The notes below the pieces were generated by a model. The model saw only the letters and a program-made list of their open reading frames with translations. It was not told the origin of the DNA and ran no database searches. A stretch of 36,512 nt of DNA from a virus, in the IMG/VR virus record IMGVR_UViG_3300043469_001905, positions 1 to 36,512 of that record. One strand, 5' to 3'. The first letter of the stretch is position 1; the number at the start of each line of letters is the position of its first letter. The translations under genes and the position numbers were made by a program. This document shows, piece by piece, positions 14,011 to 19,729 of the stretch.

Positions 14011-14171
14011 AACACGATAAGTTCTGTATGAACAAAGCAGATCCAACCATGAAATTTTGTCATTTGTGTACTCTTATCCGTAAAGTTCGGGCCGATGAAT
14101 ATGAAGTGGGCTTTAGAGCTGGATATGTTAAAGGAATTAAAAGAAGAGACTTCGGTGAAAAAAATGATTAA
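14007..14171 (+). CDS. Small zinc-finger-like protein, paralogue of 13127
   Basis: 54 residues. MKHDKFCMNKADPTMKFCHLCTLIRKVRADEYEVGFRAGYVKG repeats the Cys spacing, the C-x-L-I-x-x-VR core and the E/D-x-GF-x-x-G end seen at 13127. It overlaps the upstream stop and downstream start. The duplication suggests a useful, perhaps sequence-variable, binder. Confidence 0.65.
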   Translation: MKHDKFCMNKADPTMKFCHLCTLIRKVRADEYEVGFRAGYVKGIKRRDFGEKND

Positions 14172-14436
14172 ATGTTGGAATTGTAATATGGAATTAGATA
14201 CGTCTTTAATTTCGGCGGCGGGTAAAATAGAGACCAACCCCCAACCTATGGACACCTACCCACATTCTTTTCCTAGCAATGTAACCATTGATCTTTCTCT
14301 TAATGAGTGGGAATATGTCCTCAATGGGTTATCTTCTCTTATTGAATCTTCTTATGCATGGGGATGGGCAGACACGGCGGTACAGATAGAAATTAATGAT
14401 ATTGCCAAACGTATAGAAAGAATTATTAATGAGTGA
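14164..14436 (+). CDS. Hypothetical protein with N-terminal Cys pair
   Basis: 90 residues from ATG 14164, which sits inside the previous gene's end. MIKCWNCNMELDTSL starts with one C-x-x-C pair; the rest is helical (SLNEWEYVLNGLSSLIESSYAWGWADTAVQIEINDIAKRIERI). Unknown function. Confidence 0.6.
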   Translation: MIKCWNCNMELDTSLISAAGKIETNPQPMDTYPHSFPSNVTIDLSLNEWEYVLNGLSSLIESSYAWGWADTAVQIEINDIAKRIERIINE

Positions 14437-14662
14437 TTACACCCAAATAGAAGATTTTGATTGCCCAGTATGTGACTGGAGCCTGCATGTAGAAAAACGG
14501 GTATGGAGTGAAATAGATGATCATTCCCCAGTAATAGAATACATCTTATCAGAAGTAAAGAAGCATGATAAGACACATATTGCTAAGATGTATGGAAATA
14601 TTAAACCCTCTGATATAGGAGAATCACCCTATCTTTATGTGTCTCCAAGGAAGAATAAATAG
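14429..14662 (+). CDS. Hypothetical protein with zinc-finger start
   Basis: 77 residues. DFDCPVCDWSLHVEKRVW and a distant KHDKTH could form a Cys2His2 site. It overlaps the previous gene by eight bases. It is the last clear plus-strand gene before transcription changes direction. Unknown function. Confidence 0.6.
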   Translation: MSDYTQIEDFDCPVCDWSLHVEKRVWSEIDDHSPVIEYILSEVKKHDKTHIAKMYGNIKPSDIGESPYLYVSPRKNK

Positions 14663-14699
14663 GCTAAAAGAGTTACAGTTTATTGACATATGGAGTAAT

Positions 14700-14921
14700 A
14701 TGGTTAGAAATGGAGTGAAATGGGTGATTATGCCATTTTGTTACCCAATCGTAATCATATTCCCCCCATATTTACTTGACAAATTCTCTCTCATATGGTA
14801 TAGAAAACATATTAAAACATATAAAAAACCCCAGATTCCAGGGAAAAATGGGGCAGTTCGTAATCTTTTTTTATATTACTTATATAGTATATCTATTGGA
14901 GCTTTACATGTAGGGGAATAG
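14700..14921 (+). CDS. Doubtful hydrophobic reading frame
   Basis: Encodes up to 73 residues with one hydrophobic segment (WVIMPFCYPIVIIFPPYLL). A TTGACA at 14683 lies upstream. Its end overlaps the convergent peptidase gene by 46 bases and a degenerate copy of the intergenic repeat sits inside it, so at least the 3' half may be non-coding. Confidence 0.25.
   Translation: MVRNGVKWVIMPFCYPIVIIFPPYLLDKFSLIWYRKHIKTYKKPQIPGKNGAVRNLFLYYLYSISIGALHVGE
14838..14863 (+). repeat. Degenerate intergenic element, copy I
   Basis: CCAGGG, 13 bases, TTCGTAA, the same left-half spacing as the full copies, but no CGCCCC box follows. It lies where plus- and minus-strand genes converge. Confidence 0.45.
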
Positions 14922-15403
14922 TTAGTAGCTGCTTGGATTGCTTTCTCTACCCTGGCTTTTGCGGGTAGATCTATAGATGTATATAAAGAACCATATGCAT
15001 ATGATGATCCACTACCTATAGATACTTCTTCATATTCTACACATTGGAAATCAGAGATATCTATTTCATATACTCTACCCTTGACCCCTATAATAAACCC
15101 TGCATTATTATCATCATCTTCTGGAATCTTGATATCATTCTCTTTAAAGAATAATCTAAGAGCTGGTATGAATACCTTCAGCATATGTCTATCTATATTG
15201 TGAGTCTTGCCAACGGCGGGGTATTGAAAATTATATATAACAGCTTGACCTATACCACTATTACCACAATATCCTATAAGATAAGATCCTACATCAAATA
15301 TTTTAGGTTGGGTAGAAGAAACCAGGGTATGGGAATCAGAATGCCCTCTATCTCCACCCATATATACTTTACCATTATCTGATATAGCTACAATACATGT
15401 CAT
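14876..15403 (-). CDS. Proteasome beta / HslV-like Ntn-hydrolase peptidase
   Basis: 175 residues starting MTCIVAISDNGKVYMGGDRGHSD. After removal of Met, Thr is residue 1, Asp is 17 (GGDR) and Lys is 33 (TQPK), exactly the catalytic trio of proteasome beta subunits. The later IGSGSSYAYGSLY matches the conserved GSG loop. Mature length of 174 fits HslV. It should be a threonine peptidase, perhaps assembling as a ring; no ATPase partner is visible. Related Ntn hydrolases occur in other actinophages. The start overlaps the stop of a 34-residue membrane gene (ATGA). Confidence 0.85.
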   Translation of the reverse strand: MTCIVAISDNGKVYMGGDRGHSDSHTLVSSTQPKIFDVGSYLIGYCGNSGIGQAVIYNFQYPAVGKTHNIDRHMLKVFIPALRLFFKENDIKIPEDDDNNAGFIIGVKGRVYEIDISDFQCVEYEEVSIGSGSSYAYGSLYTSIDLPAKARVEKAIQAATNYSPTCKAPIDILYK

Positions 15404-15504
15404 GAAAATATCCAGGATAAAAATAGGATGGTCGTAATACCCAGGGTAAAGAGAAGAAAACATCCTCCTATAAACGTAGTAATAATATCATCACCCTTAT
15501 TCAT
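15400..15504 (-). CDS. 34-residue single-pass membrane peptide coupled to the peptidase
   Basis: MNKGDDIITTFIGGCFLLFTLGITTILFLSWIFS: a short polar head, then one hydrophobic helix of about 22 residues. GGGGAAG lies just before ATG. A promoter, TTGAAA-17-TATGAT, lies upstream at 15559-15531. Because its stop overlaps the peptidase start, the two are made together, and it may anchor or regulate the peptidase (inference). Confidence 0.6.
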   Translation of the reverse strand: MNKGDDIITTFIGGCFLLFTLGITTILFLSWIFS

Positions 15505-15530
15505 ATCTTCCCCATTTCATATGTATGTCA

Positions 15531-15559
15531 ATCATATCAGAAACCCGTGAATTTTTCAA
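15531..15559 (-). promoter_or_regulatory. Promoter of the peptidase operon, inside repeat copy A
   Basis: On the minus strand TTGAAA (15559-15554), 17 bases, TATGAT (15536-15531) with TGA before it (extended -10). The -35 lies inside the 13-base gap of repeat copy A. Confidence 0.65.
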
Positions 15560-15596
15560 GCCCTTCGTAATGTCTTATAGATATAGAGAGCGCCCC
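15545..15596 (+). repeat. Intergenic element, copy A
   Basis: Diverged left box CCGTGA, 13 bases, TTCGTAA (15564-15570), 20 bases, CGCCCC. Contains the -35 of the peptidase promoter on the minus strand. Directly abuts copy B. Confidence 0.7.
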
Positions 15597-15601
15597 AAAA
15601 C

Positions 15602-15653
15602 CTGGGGATATTTATAGTCCTTCGTAATGTTTTTATTTAGTGGGGAGCGCCCC
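15602..15653 (+). repeat. Intergenic element, copy B
   Basis: CTGGGG, 13 bases, TTCGTAA (15621-15627), 20 bases, CGCCCC within GGGGAGCGCCCC. In tandem with copy A, five bases apart, filling the 184-bp gap between two minus-strand genes. Confidence 0.8.
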
Positions 15654-15688
15654 GCCGCAGCTCCTACCCATCCTCTTCCTCTTTGATA

Positions 15689-15949
15689 TTAGTCTGCAAA
15701 AGATTCATAGTCTACATCTGTAGAATTAACTTGTTCTTCCTCTACCTTGCATTCCTGGCAATAGACATATATACCTGTATCTTGTACCCACTCTGCATCT
15801 TTCTTCTCATCACAACCTGCAACATATCCAGAGGGGGTCTCTTCAATAGTCCCAATAAACTTGTTGTCAATAGTAGAAAGAACAGAGATAGATACTTTGT
15901 GTCCTACATGCTGCTTGAGAAATTCCTGTGTACCACCGATATATCCCAT
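15689..15949 (-). CDS. GTQEF-family small protein, copy 1
   Basis: 86 residues. The start (MGYIGGTQEFLKQHVGHKVSISV) and end (WVQDTGIYVYCQECKVEEEQV) match the protein at 16563 (MAGTQEFMEAHKDHSLSMQV, DNTQSYYLHCLDCDIEEEIN). A C-x-x-C pair followed by a very acidic tail is shared. The middle is unrelated. Unknown function. Confidence 0.65.
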   Translation of the reverse strand: MGYIGGTQEFLKQHVGHKVSISVLSTIDNKFIGTIEETPSGYVAGCDEKKDAEWVQDTGIYVYCQECKVEEEQVNSTDVDYESFAD

Positions 15950-15974
15950 GACATACCTTTCGCTTAGTTGGTGA

Positions 15975-16008
15975 GTGACCCCCAGAGCCCATATACAATG
16001 GGGGCCAC
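15975..16008 (-). terminator. GC-rich hairpin between minus-strand genes
   Basis: Nine-bp stem GTGGCCCCC / GGGGGTCAC (minus strand, one G-U) with a 16-base loop, just after the gene at 16017. It lacks a U run, so it may be an attenuator or processing site instead of a full terminator. Confidence 0.5.
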
Positions 16009-16016
16009 CCTTTACC

Positions 16017-16262
16017 CTACTCTAGTAGATAATCTAAACTGTAAGCGTCTGTTGCCAATCTTTCTGGTGGTATCTCAACTCCATAGATTTCTATATGCTC
16101 TTGCATACCATCTATAAAGTTTTTTACATTTATTACTACTGGCAACGGTTGCTGAACAATGTAGATCGGTATTGCGTAACGCCATTCGCTAGGCATTACT
16201 TTGTTATCCGAAAAGATGTTTACTAACTTTGTTGATATACTTCGGGAATTTACCCATGTCAT
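16017..16262 (-). CDS. Hypothetical protein
   Basis: 81 residues from the ATG at 16262, which has GGAGAGGTGG upstream; an earlier ATG at 16292 lacks one. The sequence MTWVNSRSISTKLVNIFSDNK...IPIYIVQQPLPVVINVKNFIDGM suggests a beta-rich core and a helical acidic end. No family recognised. Confidence 0.6.
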   Translation of the reverse strand: MTWVNSRSISTKLVNIFSDNKVMPSEWRYAIPIYIVQQPLPVVINVKNFIDGMQEHIEIYGVEIPPERLATDAYSLDYLLE

Positions 16263-16294
16263 ACTTCCACCTCTCCAAGACCAATGATACAACA

Positions 16295-16324
16295 GGGGGC
16301 TGACAGTCGCAACCGCCAGCCCCC
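16295..16324 (-). terminator. GC-rich hairpin after the 51-residue gene
   Basis: Eight-bp stem GGGGGCTG / CAGCCCCC around 14 bases, lying 3' of the strongly promoted gene at 16339-16494. No U run follows. Confidence 0.5.
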
Positions 16325-16338
16325 GTTAGCATCCTTGG

Positions 16339-16494
16339 TTATCGGGAGGTGACCTTTGGAGCCTTACGCAAAGAGGTAAGGTTTACAGAATCAACAAACT
16401 TACCAGCCTGACGGATCACAACTCGTTCCTGCTCACCAAAGCGGGTATCCCACTTCTCAAGGTAAGTGAACTTCTTGATGTTTTTGTTTGCCAT
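16339..16494 (-). CDS. 51-residue basic protein under a consensus promoter
   Basis: MANKNIKKFTYLEKWDTRFGEQERVVIRQAGKFVDSVNLTSLRKAPKVTSR: basic, with no membrane segment. It has a perfect promoter (TTGACA, 17, TATAAT), AAGGAG eight bases before ATG, and flanking hairpins, so it is probably a strongly expressed single gene. Its fixed layout suggests an early host-takeover or regulatory product. No homologue recognised. Confidence 0.7.
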   Translation of the reverse strand: MANKNIKKFTYLEKWDTRFGEQERVVIRQAGKFVDSVNLTSLRKAPKVTSR

Positions 16495-16530
16495 GATATT
16501 TCTCCTTGTTTGTTAGTTACCAACTGTATT

Positions 16531-16559
16531 ATTATAGTGATTTGTTACTGGATTGTCAA
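16531..16559 (-). promoter_or_regulatory. Perfect sigma70 consensus promoter
   Basis: Minus strand: TTGACA (16559-16554), exactly 17 bases, TATAAT (16536-16531). Drives the 51-residue protein. One of two perfect-consensus promoters in the window. Confidence 0.85.
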
Positions 16560-16562
16560 GGG

Positions 16563-16814
16563 TTAATCTTCAATAACTTCCCCTGGATTTATTTCTTCTT
16601 CTATATCACAGTCAAGACAATGTAAATAATAACTCTGAGTGTTGTCCATAAACTCTCTATTATCCATTTCTCCAAGACAGGCGTAGAAATGAAGATTATG
16701 TAATTTCTGAATGTCTACATCATATGTTGCTTGAGAGGATTCAACTACTTGCATAGATAAAGAATGATCTTTATGTGCTTCCATAAATTCTTGTGTACCT
16801 GCCATAGTTGCCAT
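16563..16814 (-). CDS. GTQEF-family small protein, copy 2
   Basis: 83 residues, paralogue of the gene at 15689 at both ends (AGTQEFMEAHKDHSLSMQV and YYLHCLDCDIEEE). A GGAGATAAA ribosome site precedes ATG. Its promoter lies in repeat copy C. Unknown function. Confidence 0.65.
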   Translation of the reverse strand: MATMAGTQEFMEAHKDHSLSMQVVESSQATYDVDIQKLHNLHFYACLGEMDNREFMDNTQSYYLHCLDCDIEEEINPGEVIED

Positions 16815-16844
16815 TTTATCTCCATCTCATTTGTTGATAAACAG

Positions 16845-16873
16845 ATACTACCAAATTTCTGGGGAAAAAGCAA
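16845..16873 (-). promoter_or_regulatory. Promoter overlapping repeat copy C
   Basis: Minus strand TTGCTT (16873-16868), 17 bases, TAGTAT (16850-16845). As in copy A, the -35 sits in the 13-base gap of the element. Confidence 0.55.
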
Positions 16874-16908
16874 GTCCTTCGTAAAAGAAAGATTTGGCGG
16901 GGCGCCCC
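16859..16908 (+). repeat. Intergenic element, copy C
   Basis: CTGGGG, 13 bases, TTCGTAA (16878-16884), 18 bases, CGCCCC within the palindrome GGGGCGCCCC. Between a minus-strand gene and tRNA-Met. Confidence 0.8.
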
Positions 16909-16919
16909 CTTTAAAATTG

Positions 16920-16996
16920 TGGTGGGGGCAGTAGGACTTGAACCTACGACGACCGTGTTATGAGCACGGGGCTCTAACCAGCTGAGCTATGCCCCC
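16920..16996 (-). tRNA. tRNA-Met (CAT)
   Basis: Cloverleaf on the minus strand. Acceptor GGGGGCA / TGCCCCC, D-arm AGCTCAGCTGGTTAGAGC, anticodon stem CGTG around CTCATAA (anticodon CAT), T-loop TTCAAGT, and an encoded CCA after discriminator A. It could be elongator Met or a CAT tRNA modified to read Ile; the sequence alone does not decide. Confidence 0.93.
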
Positions 16997-17004
16997 CACA
17001 CCAA

Positions 17005-17208
17005 TTAATCTTCTATCATTACTTCAATCATAGAATCAGATGGATATTCCCATATAGCATCTTCTCCCCATCCATCATCATATCCAAAGACAATTACTAT
17101 ATCTGTTTGGATATCTATCTTTGTTACATGAACAACTTTGTCATGTATTTTTACTACATCCCCTGGCTCTATAAAATTTATGAGCATGAGATCATTAACT
17201 ACCCACAT
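17005..17208 (-). CDS. Small beta-rich protein
   Basis: 67 residues. EPGDVVKIHDKVVHVTKIDIQTDIVIVFGYDDGWG resembles a KOW/SH3-like barrel, as in the next gene. Very acidic C-terminus. Starts by TAATG overlap with its upstream gene. Last gene of the minus-strand operon that begins at 19547. Unknown function. Confidence 0.6.
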   Translation of the reverse strand: MWVVNDLMLINFIEPGDVVKIHDKVVHVTKIDIQTDIVIVFGYDDGWGEDAIWEYPSDSMIEVMIED

Positions 17209-17498
17209 TAAATCTTCTCTAGCATTCCAAGAGGGGTAGTGATGTTGCGAGAGAACTTGCCAGCGGGGGTATCAAGATCAATAACAACCTTGGTTCTATT
17301 AACCTTTGTTATAGTTGCAGTAGAACCATTAAGATACTTTGGATTAGCATTGATGATCTTTACCTTATCACCAATCTGGAACTCCCATATCTGAGGCTTG
17401 AGTGCGTCCTTGCGAATCTTTACTGCCTTAACGATACCATCTAGAAACTCGTCTGCTTCACCAGATAAAATTGTGTAATTAATCTCTTCTATGTTCAT
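17208..17498 (-). CDS. KOW-like domain protein
   Basis: 96 residues. Helical N-terminus, then FQIGDKVKIINANPKYLNGSTATITKVNRTKVVIDLDTPAGKFSR, a KOW/SH3-type pattern (GDxVKI ... G ... I.KVN). Such domains bind RNA or ribosome partners in NusG-like proteins; here the partner is unknown. TAATG overlaps on both sides. Confidence 0.65.
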   Translation of the reverse strand: MNIEEINYTILSGEADEFLDGIVKAVKIRKDALKPQIWEFQIGDKVKIINANPKYLNGSTATITKVNRTKVVIDLDTPAGKFSRNITTPLGMLEKI

Positions 17499-17671
17499 TA
17501 CATCTCCTCTGCATCTATTGAATCACCATCAAATGAAATACCAACACTATTTACTTCTTCGCTATCATAGTCTCCATTGAGAATTTTGTCAATAGCCTCT
17601 TCCTTGGAAGATGCCTCAACGGTAGTGTTTAGCGTGTCAATCTCATTCCATGATACAAGATACTTAGACAT
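17498..17671 (-). CDS. Small acidic hypothetical protein
   Basis: 57 residues (MSKYLVSWNEIDTLNTTVEASSKEEAIDKILNGDYDSEEV...DAEEM). The pattern of strand, helix and Gly-Asp turn resembles small phage proteins that begin with a Trp-containing strand. Start and stop overlap neighbours by TAATG, with GGGAGG upstream. Confidence 0.65.
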   Translation of the reverse strand: MSKYLVSWNEIDTLNTTVEASSKEEAIDKILNGDYDSEEVNSVGISFDGDSIDAEEM

Positions 17672-17943
17672 TATATCCTCCCAGATACATTGTAGATACC
17701 CATGTCATATACAAACATCTCAGTAGTGTTGTGAGCAGACTCACCATAGAACAACTTAGACTTCTTTACACCGTCAATCGTATAGGTCACACGATAAAAG
17801 TCAGGGAAGGGGAAGCCACGCTCTACCTTGGCAGAAACACTCTGACCCTTCCAAGTATCAGCAGAGTCCTCAAAGATATTATCCCAAGACTTGACAGAAT
17901 CTACGCTAGGCCGTTTGCTGGGGTAACGCGACATGGTATTCAT
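17671..17943 (-). CDS. Hypothetical protein
   Basis: 90 residues. GFPFPDFYRVTYTIDGVKKSKLFYGESAHNTTEMFVYDMG looks like a small beta sheet. The start at 17943 follows GAGGAG by four bases; ATG 17946 and 17934 are alternatives. Overlaps the upstream gene by 38 bases. Unknown function. Confidence 0.55.
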   Translation of the reverse strand: MNTMSRYPSKRPSVDSVKSWDNIFEDSADTWKGQSVSAKVERGFPFPDFYRVTYTIDGVKKSKLFYGESAHNTTEMFVYDMGIYNVSGRI

Positions 17944-18130
17944 CATACTCCTCTAGTGTGTGTAGGACAAAATCATATCCTATCTGCCTTACAATGTCAA
18001 GGTATAGGTCTAACTCGTTTTGATTCTCCAGGGTGCAAATAAACTCTTCACCCCACCCCTCACCAATTACAGTCTTGTAAGCTTCATGGTAGGTAGTTGC
18101 TCCATCAGTACACTCATAGATATGGATCAC
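17906..18130 (-). CDS. Hypothetical protein, GTG start
   Basis: 74 residues from GTG 18130, overlapping the previous stop (GTGA). VIHIYECTDGATTYHEAYKTVIGEGWGEEFICTLENQNELDLYLDIVRQ; acidic, no motif recognised. Overlaps the next gene's start. Confidence 0.55.
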   Translation of the reverse strand: MIHIYECTDGATTYHEAYKTVIGEGWGEEFICTLENQNELDLYLDIVRQIGYDFVLHTLEEYDEYHVALPQQTA

Positions 18131-18336
18131 AATTCTTGTCCGTTCTCATCTAGGTAAGTGATATCGTGTCGTGAGATAGGTGCTCGCATATCTTCTTCCA
18201 CCCACTCAGTAATATAGTCCATGATGGTGTCAAGGTCAATAGGATCTACACCCATTTCTTCTAGATCCTTTGTCAATGCTGGCACATCATAAGTAATAGA
18301 TCTAACAACGTTAATTCTTTCAGGCAGTGTTTCCAT
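18127..18336 (-). CDS. Acidic hypothetical protein
   Basis: 69 residues (METLPERINVVRSITYDVPALTKDLEEMGVDPIDLDTIMDYITEWVEEDM), helical and acidic. GGAAGGAT lies upstream. Two bases separate it from the gene before. Unknown function. Confidence 0.6.
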   Translation of the reverse strand: METLPERINVVRSITYDVPALTKDLEEMGVDPIDLDTIMDYITEWVEEDMRAPISRHDITYLDENGQEL

Positions 18337-18338
18337 TG

Positions 18339-18689
18339 TTATCCTTCCTCCAATTCACATTCACAGTCGTCCTTAAAATTCTCTCCGCATTCATCACAGA
18401 GTTCTTCTTCTTCATCAATAACAATACATTGGTATCCATCTGTCCAAGGCACAGAACAAATAAGATATCCTAATCTATTTACATATGATTGACCAGATGT
18501 TAAGTAAGTACCCCTATTTTCTCCGTCAATCCATGTCCAGACATTCTCATCTGGTTGGCTATTAACAAACTGAATCTCCTCACCATATGTCTCAAACATC
18601 TCACCATTCCAAGAAGCATTAGGATCTAAATGATTTTTGATAGGTTTGTACTTCTCATACCATTCATCTTCTGTCATTTCTTCTGTCAT
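18339..18689 (-). CDS. Conserved phage protein, DEWYEKYKPI family
   Basis: 116 residues. DEWYEKYKPIKNHLDPNASWNGEMFETYGEEIQFV and later VNRLGYLICSVPW belong to a family found in many phages without assigned role. The C-terminus carries CDECGENFKDDCEC, a probable zinc site, in a strongly acidic context. Overlaps the upstream gene by ATGA. Confidence 0.7.
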   Translation of the reverse strand: MTEEMTEDEWYEKYKPIKNHLDPNASWNGEMFETYGEEIQFVNSQPDENVWTWIDGENRGTYLTSGQSYVNRLGYLICSVPWTDGYQCIVIDEEEELCDECGENFKDDCECELEEG

Positions 18690-18919
18690 TCTGACTCCTC
18701 ATCTAAAGCGTGGTCACTAAAGAATGCTACACCGCTATCATAGCCTTGCCGCCAGAAATGTGCAAGGTCTAGCGGAATAAATTCAGGGCAATCACGAAAT
18801 GATTCATTAGGAAAAAGCTCTATCAATTCATCTGGTGCCCAACCAATATAACCAATCATCCATGCCATTGCAAATACTTCTTTATCTGTATTAGGTATTC
18901 TAGGATTAGTTTGCATCAT
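18686..18919 (-). CDS. Hypothetical protein
   Basis: 77 residues (MMQTNPRIPNTDKEVFAMAWMIGYIGWAPDELIELFPNESF...HFWRQGYDSGVAFFSDHA). The FWRQGYDSG ending resembles the helical GF/GY-x-x-G tails of the small proteins at 13127 and 14007. Upstream stop overlaps. Unknown function. Confidence 0.6.
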   Translation of the reverse strand: MMQTNPRIPNTDKEVFAMAWMIGYIGWAPDELIELFPNESFRDCPEFIPLDLAHFWRQGYDSGVAFFSDHALDEESE

Positions 18920-19065
18920 GCCTCCTGAAAGTTAAAATATAAACGAGGGGAGTTAGCAAAGTCAAGAGTGCCACGCACCCCATCTGACTTACGCTCTACT
19001 ACGCACATGTTCATAGCAAAGCCAAGTACGGTAAACTGTTCTAACATATCATCTTTGGTCATCAT
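18916..19065 (-). CDS. Small hypothetical protein
   Basis: 49 residues (MMTKDDMLEQFTVLGFAMNMCVVERKSDGVRGTLDFANSPRLYFNFQEA). It fills the gap between two clear genes and overlaps the next by ATGA. CAGGAGGCATGATG places a strong ribosome site for its neighbour inside its end. The pattern VVERKSDG-x-GTLDF-x-x-SPRLYF suggests a small sheet. Confidence 0.65.
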   Translation of the reverse strand: MMTKDDMLEQFTVLGFAMNMCVVERKSDGVRGTLDFANSPRLYFNFQEA

Positions 19066-19067
19066 GA

Positions 19068-19547
19068 CTAATCCTTCCAACTAACCTCGTCGTAGTTAAT
19101 TTCTATATCATCTTGATAGATATCAACATTCCACTCATCTGAGAAGGGTGCAGAGAACTCAAATGAAATATGATTCTCAAAGTTGTCAATGTCCTCGTCC
19201 ATCGGAATCTCAATAGTTCCACGGTATGTAACAGTAACAGTCACATCATACTTATTAACGAGGGTAATCTCAAGGGCTTCTGCAACAGCAGTAAAATTGT
19301 CTTTGCCAAACTCATCATCCTTAAATGATTCAAGAATGATAACCTTTGCATTCTTGATAAGATTGTTTCCGTATGAATTCTGTCGTTGAAGAGCAGAAAT
19401 AGTATTCCTAAGAGAAACTATATCAAGTCTGAAGGTTTCATTCTCTTTTGCCATAACACCAAGATCATAGGCCATTTGCTTTACCTGATCTGGTGAGTAG
19501 TAGGTGTAGGCATCAGAGGTATCAACGGGGGTATCTAGATAAGTCAT
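19068..19547 (-). CDS. Hypothetical protein with coiled-coil middle
   Basis: 159 residues. The N-terminus has SPDQVKQMAYDLGVMAKENETFRLDIVSLRNTISALQRQNSY, a likely coiled coil; the second half (YDVTVTVTYRGTIEIPMDEDIDNFENHISFEFSAP) is beta-rich and acidic. First gene of the long minus-strand operon, with AAGGAGAG before ATG and a promoter at 19574-19602. No family recognised. Confidence 0.65.
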   Translation of the reverse strand: MTYLDTPVDTSDAYTYYSPDQVKQMAYDLGVMAKENETFRLDIVSLRNTISALQRQNSYGNNLIKNAKVIILESFKDDEFGKDNFTAVAEALEITLVNKYDVTVTVTYRGTIEIPMDEDIDNFENHISFEFSAPFSDEWNVDIYQDDIEINYDEVSWKD

Positions 19548-19573
19548 ATCTCTCCTTAGTTGTTGTTATACAT

Positions 19574-19602
19574 ACCCTATATGATAAACAATGATAAGTC
19601 AA
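19574..19602 (-). promoter_or_regulatory. Sigma70-type promoter of the minus-strand small-gene operon
   Basis: Minus strand TTGACT (19602-19597), 17 bases, TAGGGT (19579-19574). About 25 bases lie between the -10 and ATG 19547, including AAGGAG. Confidence 0.65.
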
Positions 19603-19619
19603 GAATGTTTTGCAATTTT

Positions 19620-19669
19620 GTGAGGATTTTTTAAGGTCTTCGTAAAAGAAGATATTTGGGGGGCGCCCC
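19620..19669 (+). repeat. Intergenic element, copy D
   Basis: Left box GTGAGG (diverged), 13 bases, TTCGTAA (19639-19645), 18 bases, CGCCCC within GGGGGGCGCCCC. Lies 18 bases upstream of the operon promoter. Confidence 0.78.
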
Positions 19670-19686
19670 AGCTCTCTGACATAGCA

Positions 19687-19717
19687 GTGCCCCCCGCAGG
19701 ATTACTACGAGGGGCAC
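19687..19717 (-). terminator. Hairpin after the DUF932 gene
   Basis: Stem GTGCCCC / GGGGCAC with an outer CATAGC / GCTATG pair reaching the gene's last codons. Placed 3' of the DUF932 gene on the minus strand. No U run. Confidence 0.5.
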
Positions 19718-19729
19718 CGCCGTCTAGGG

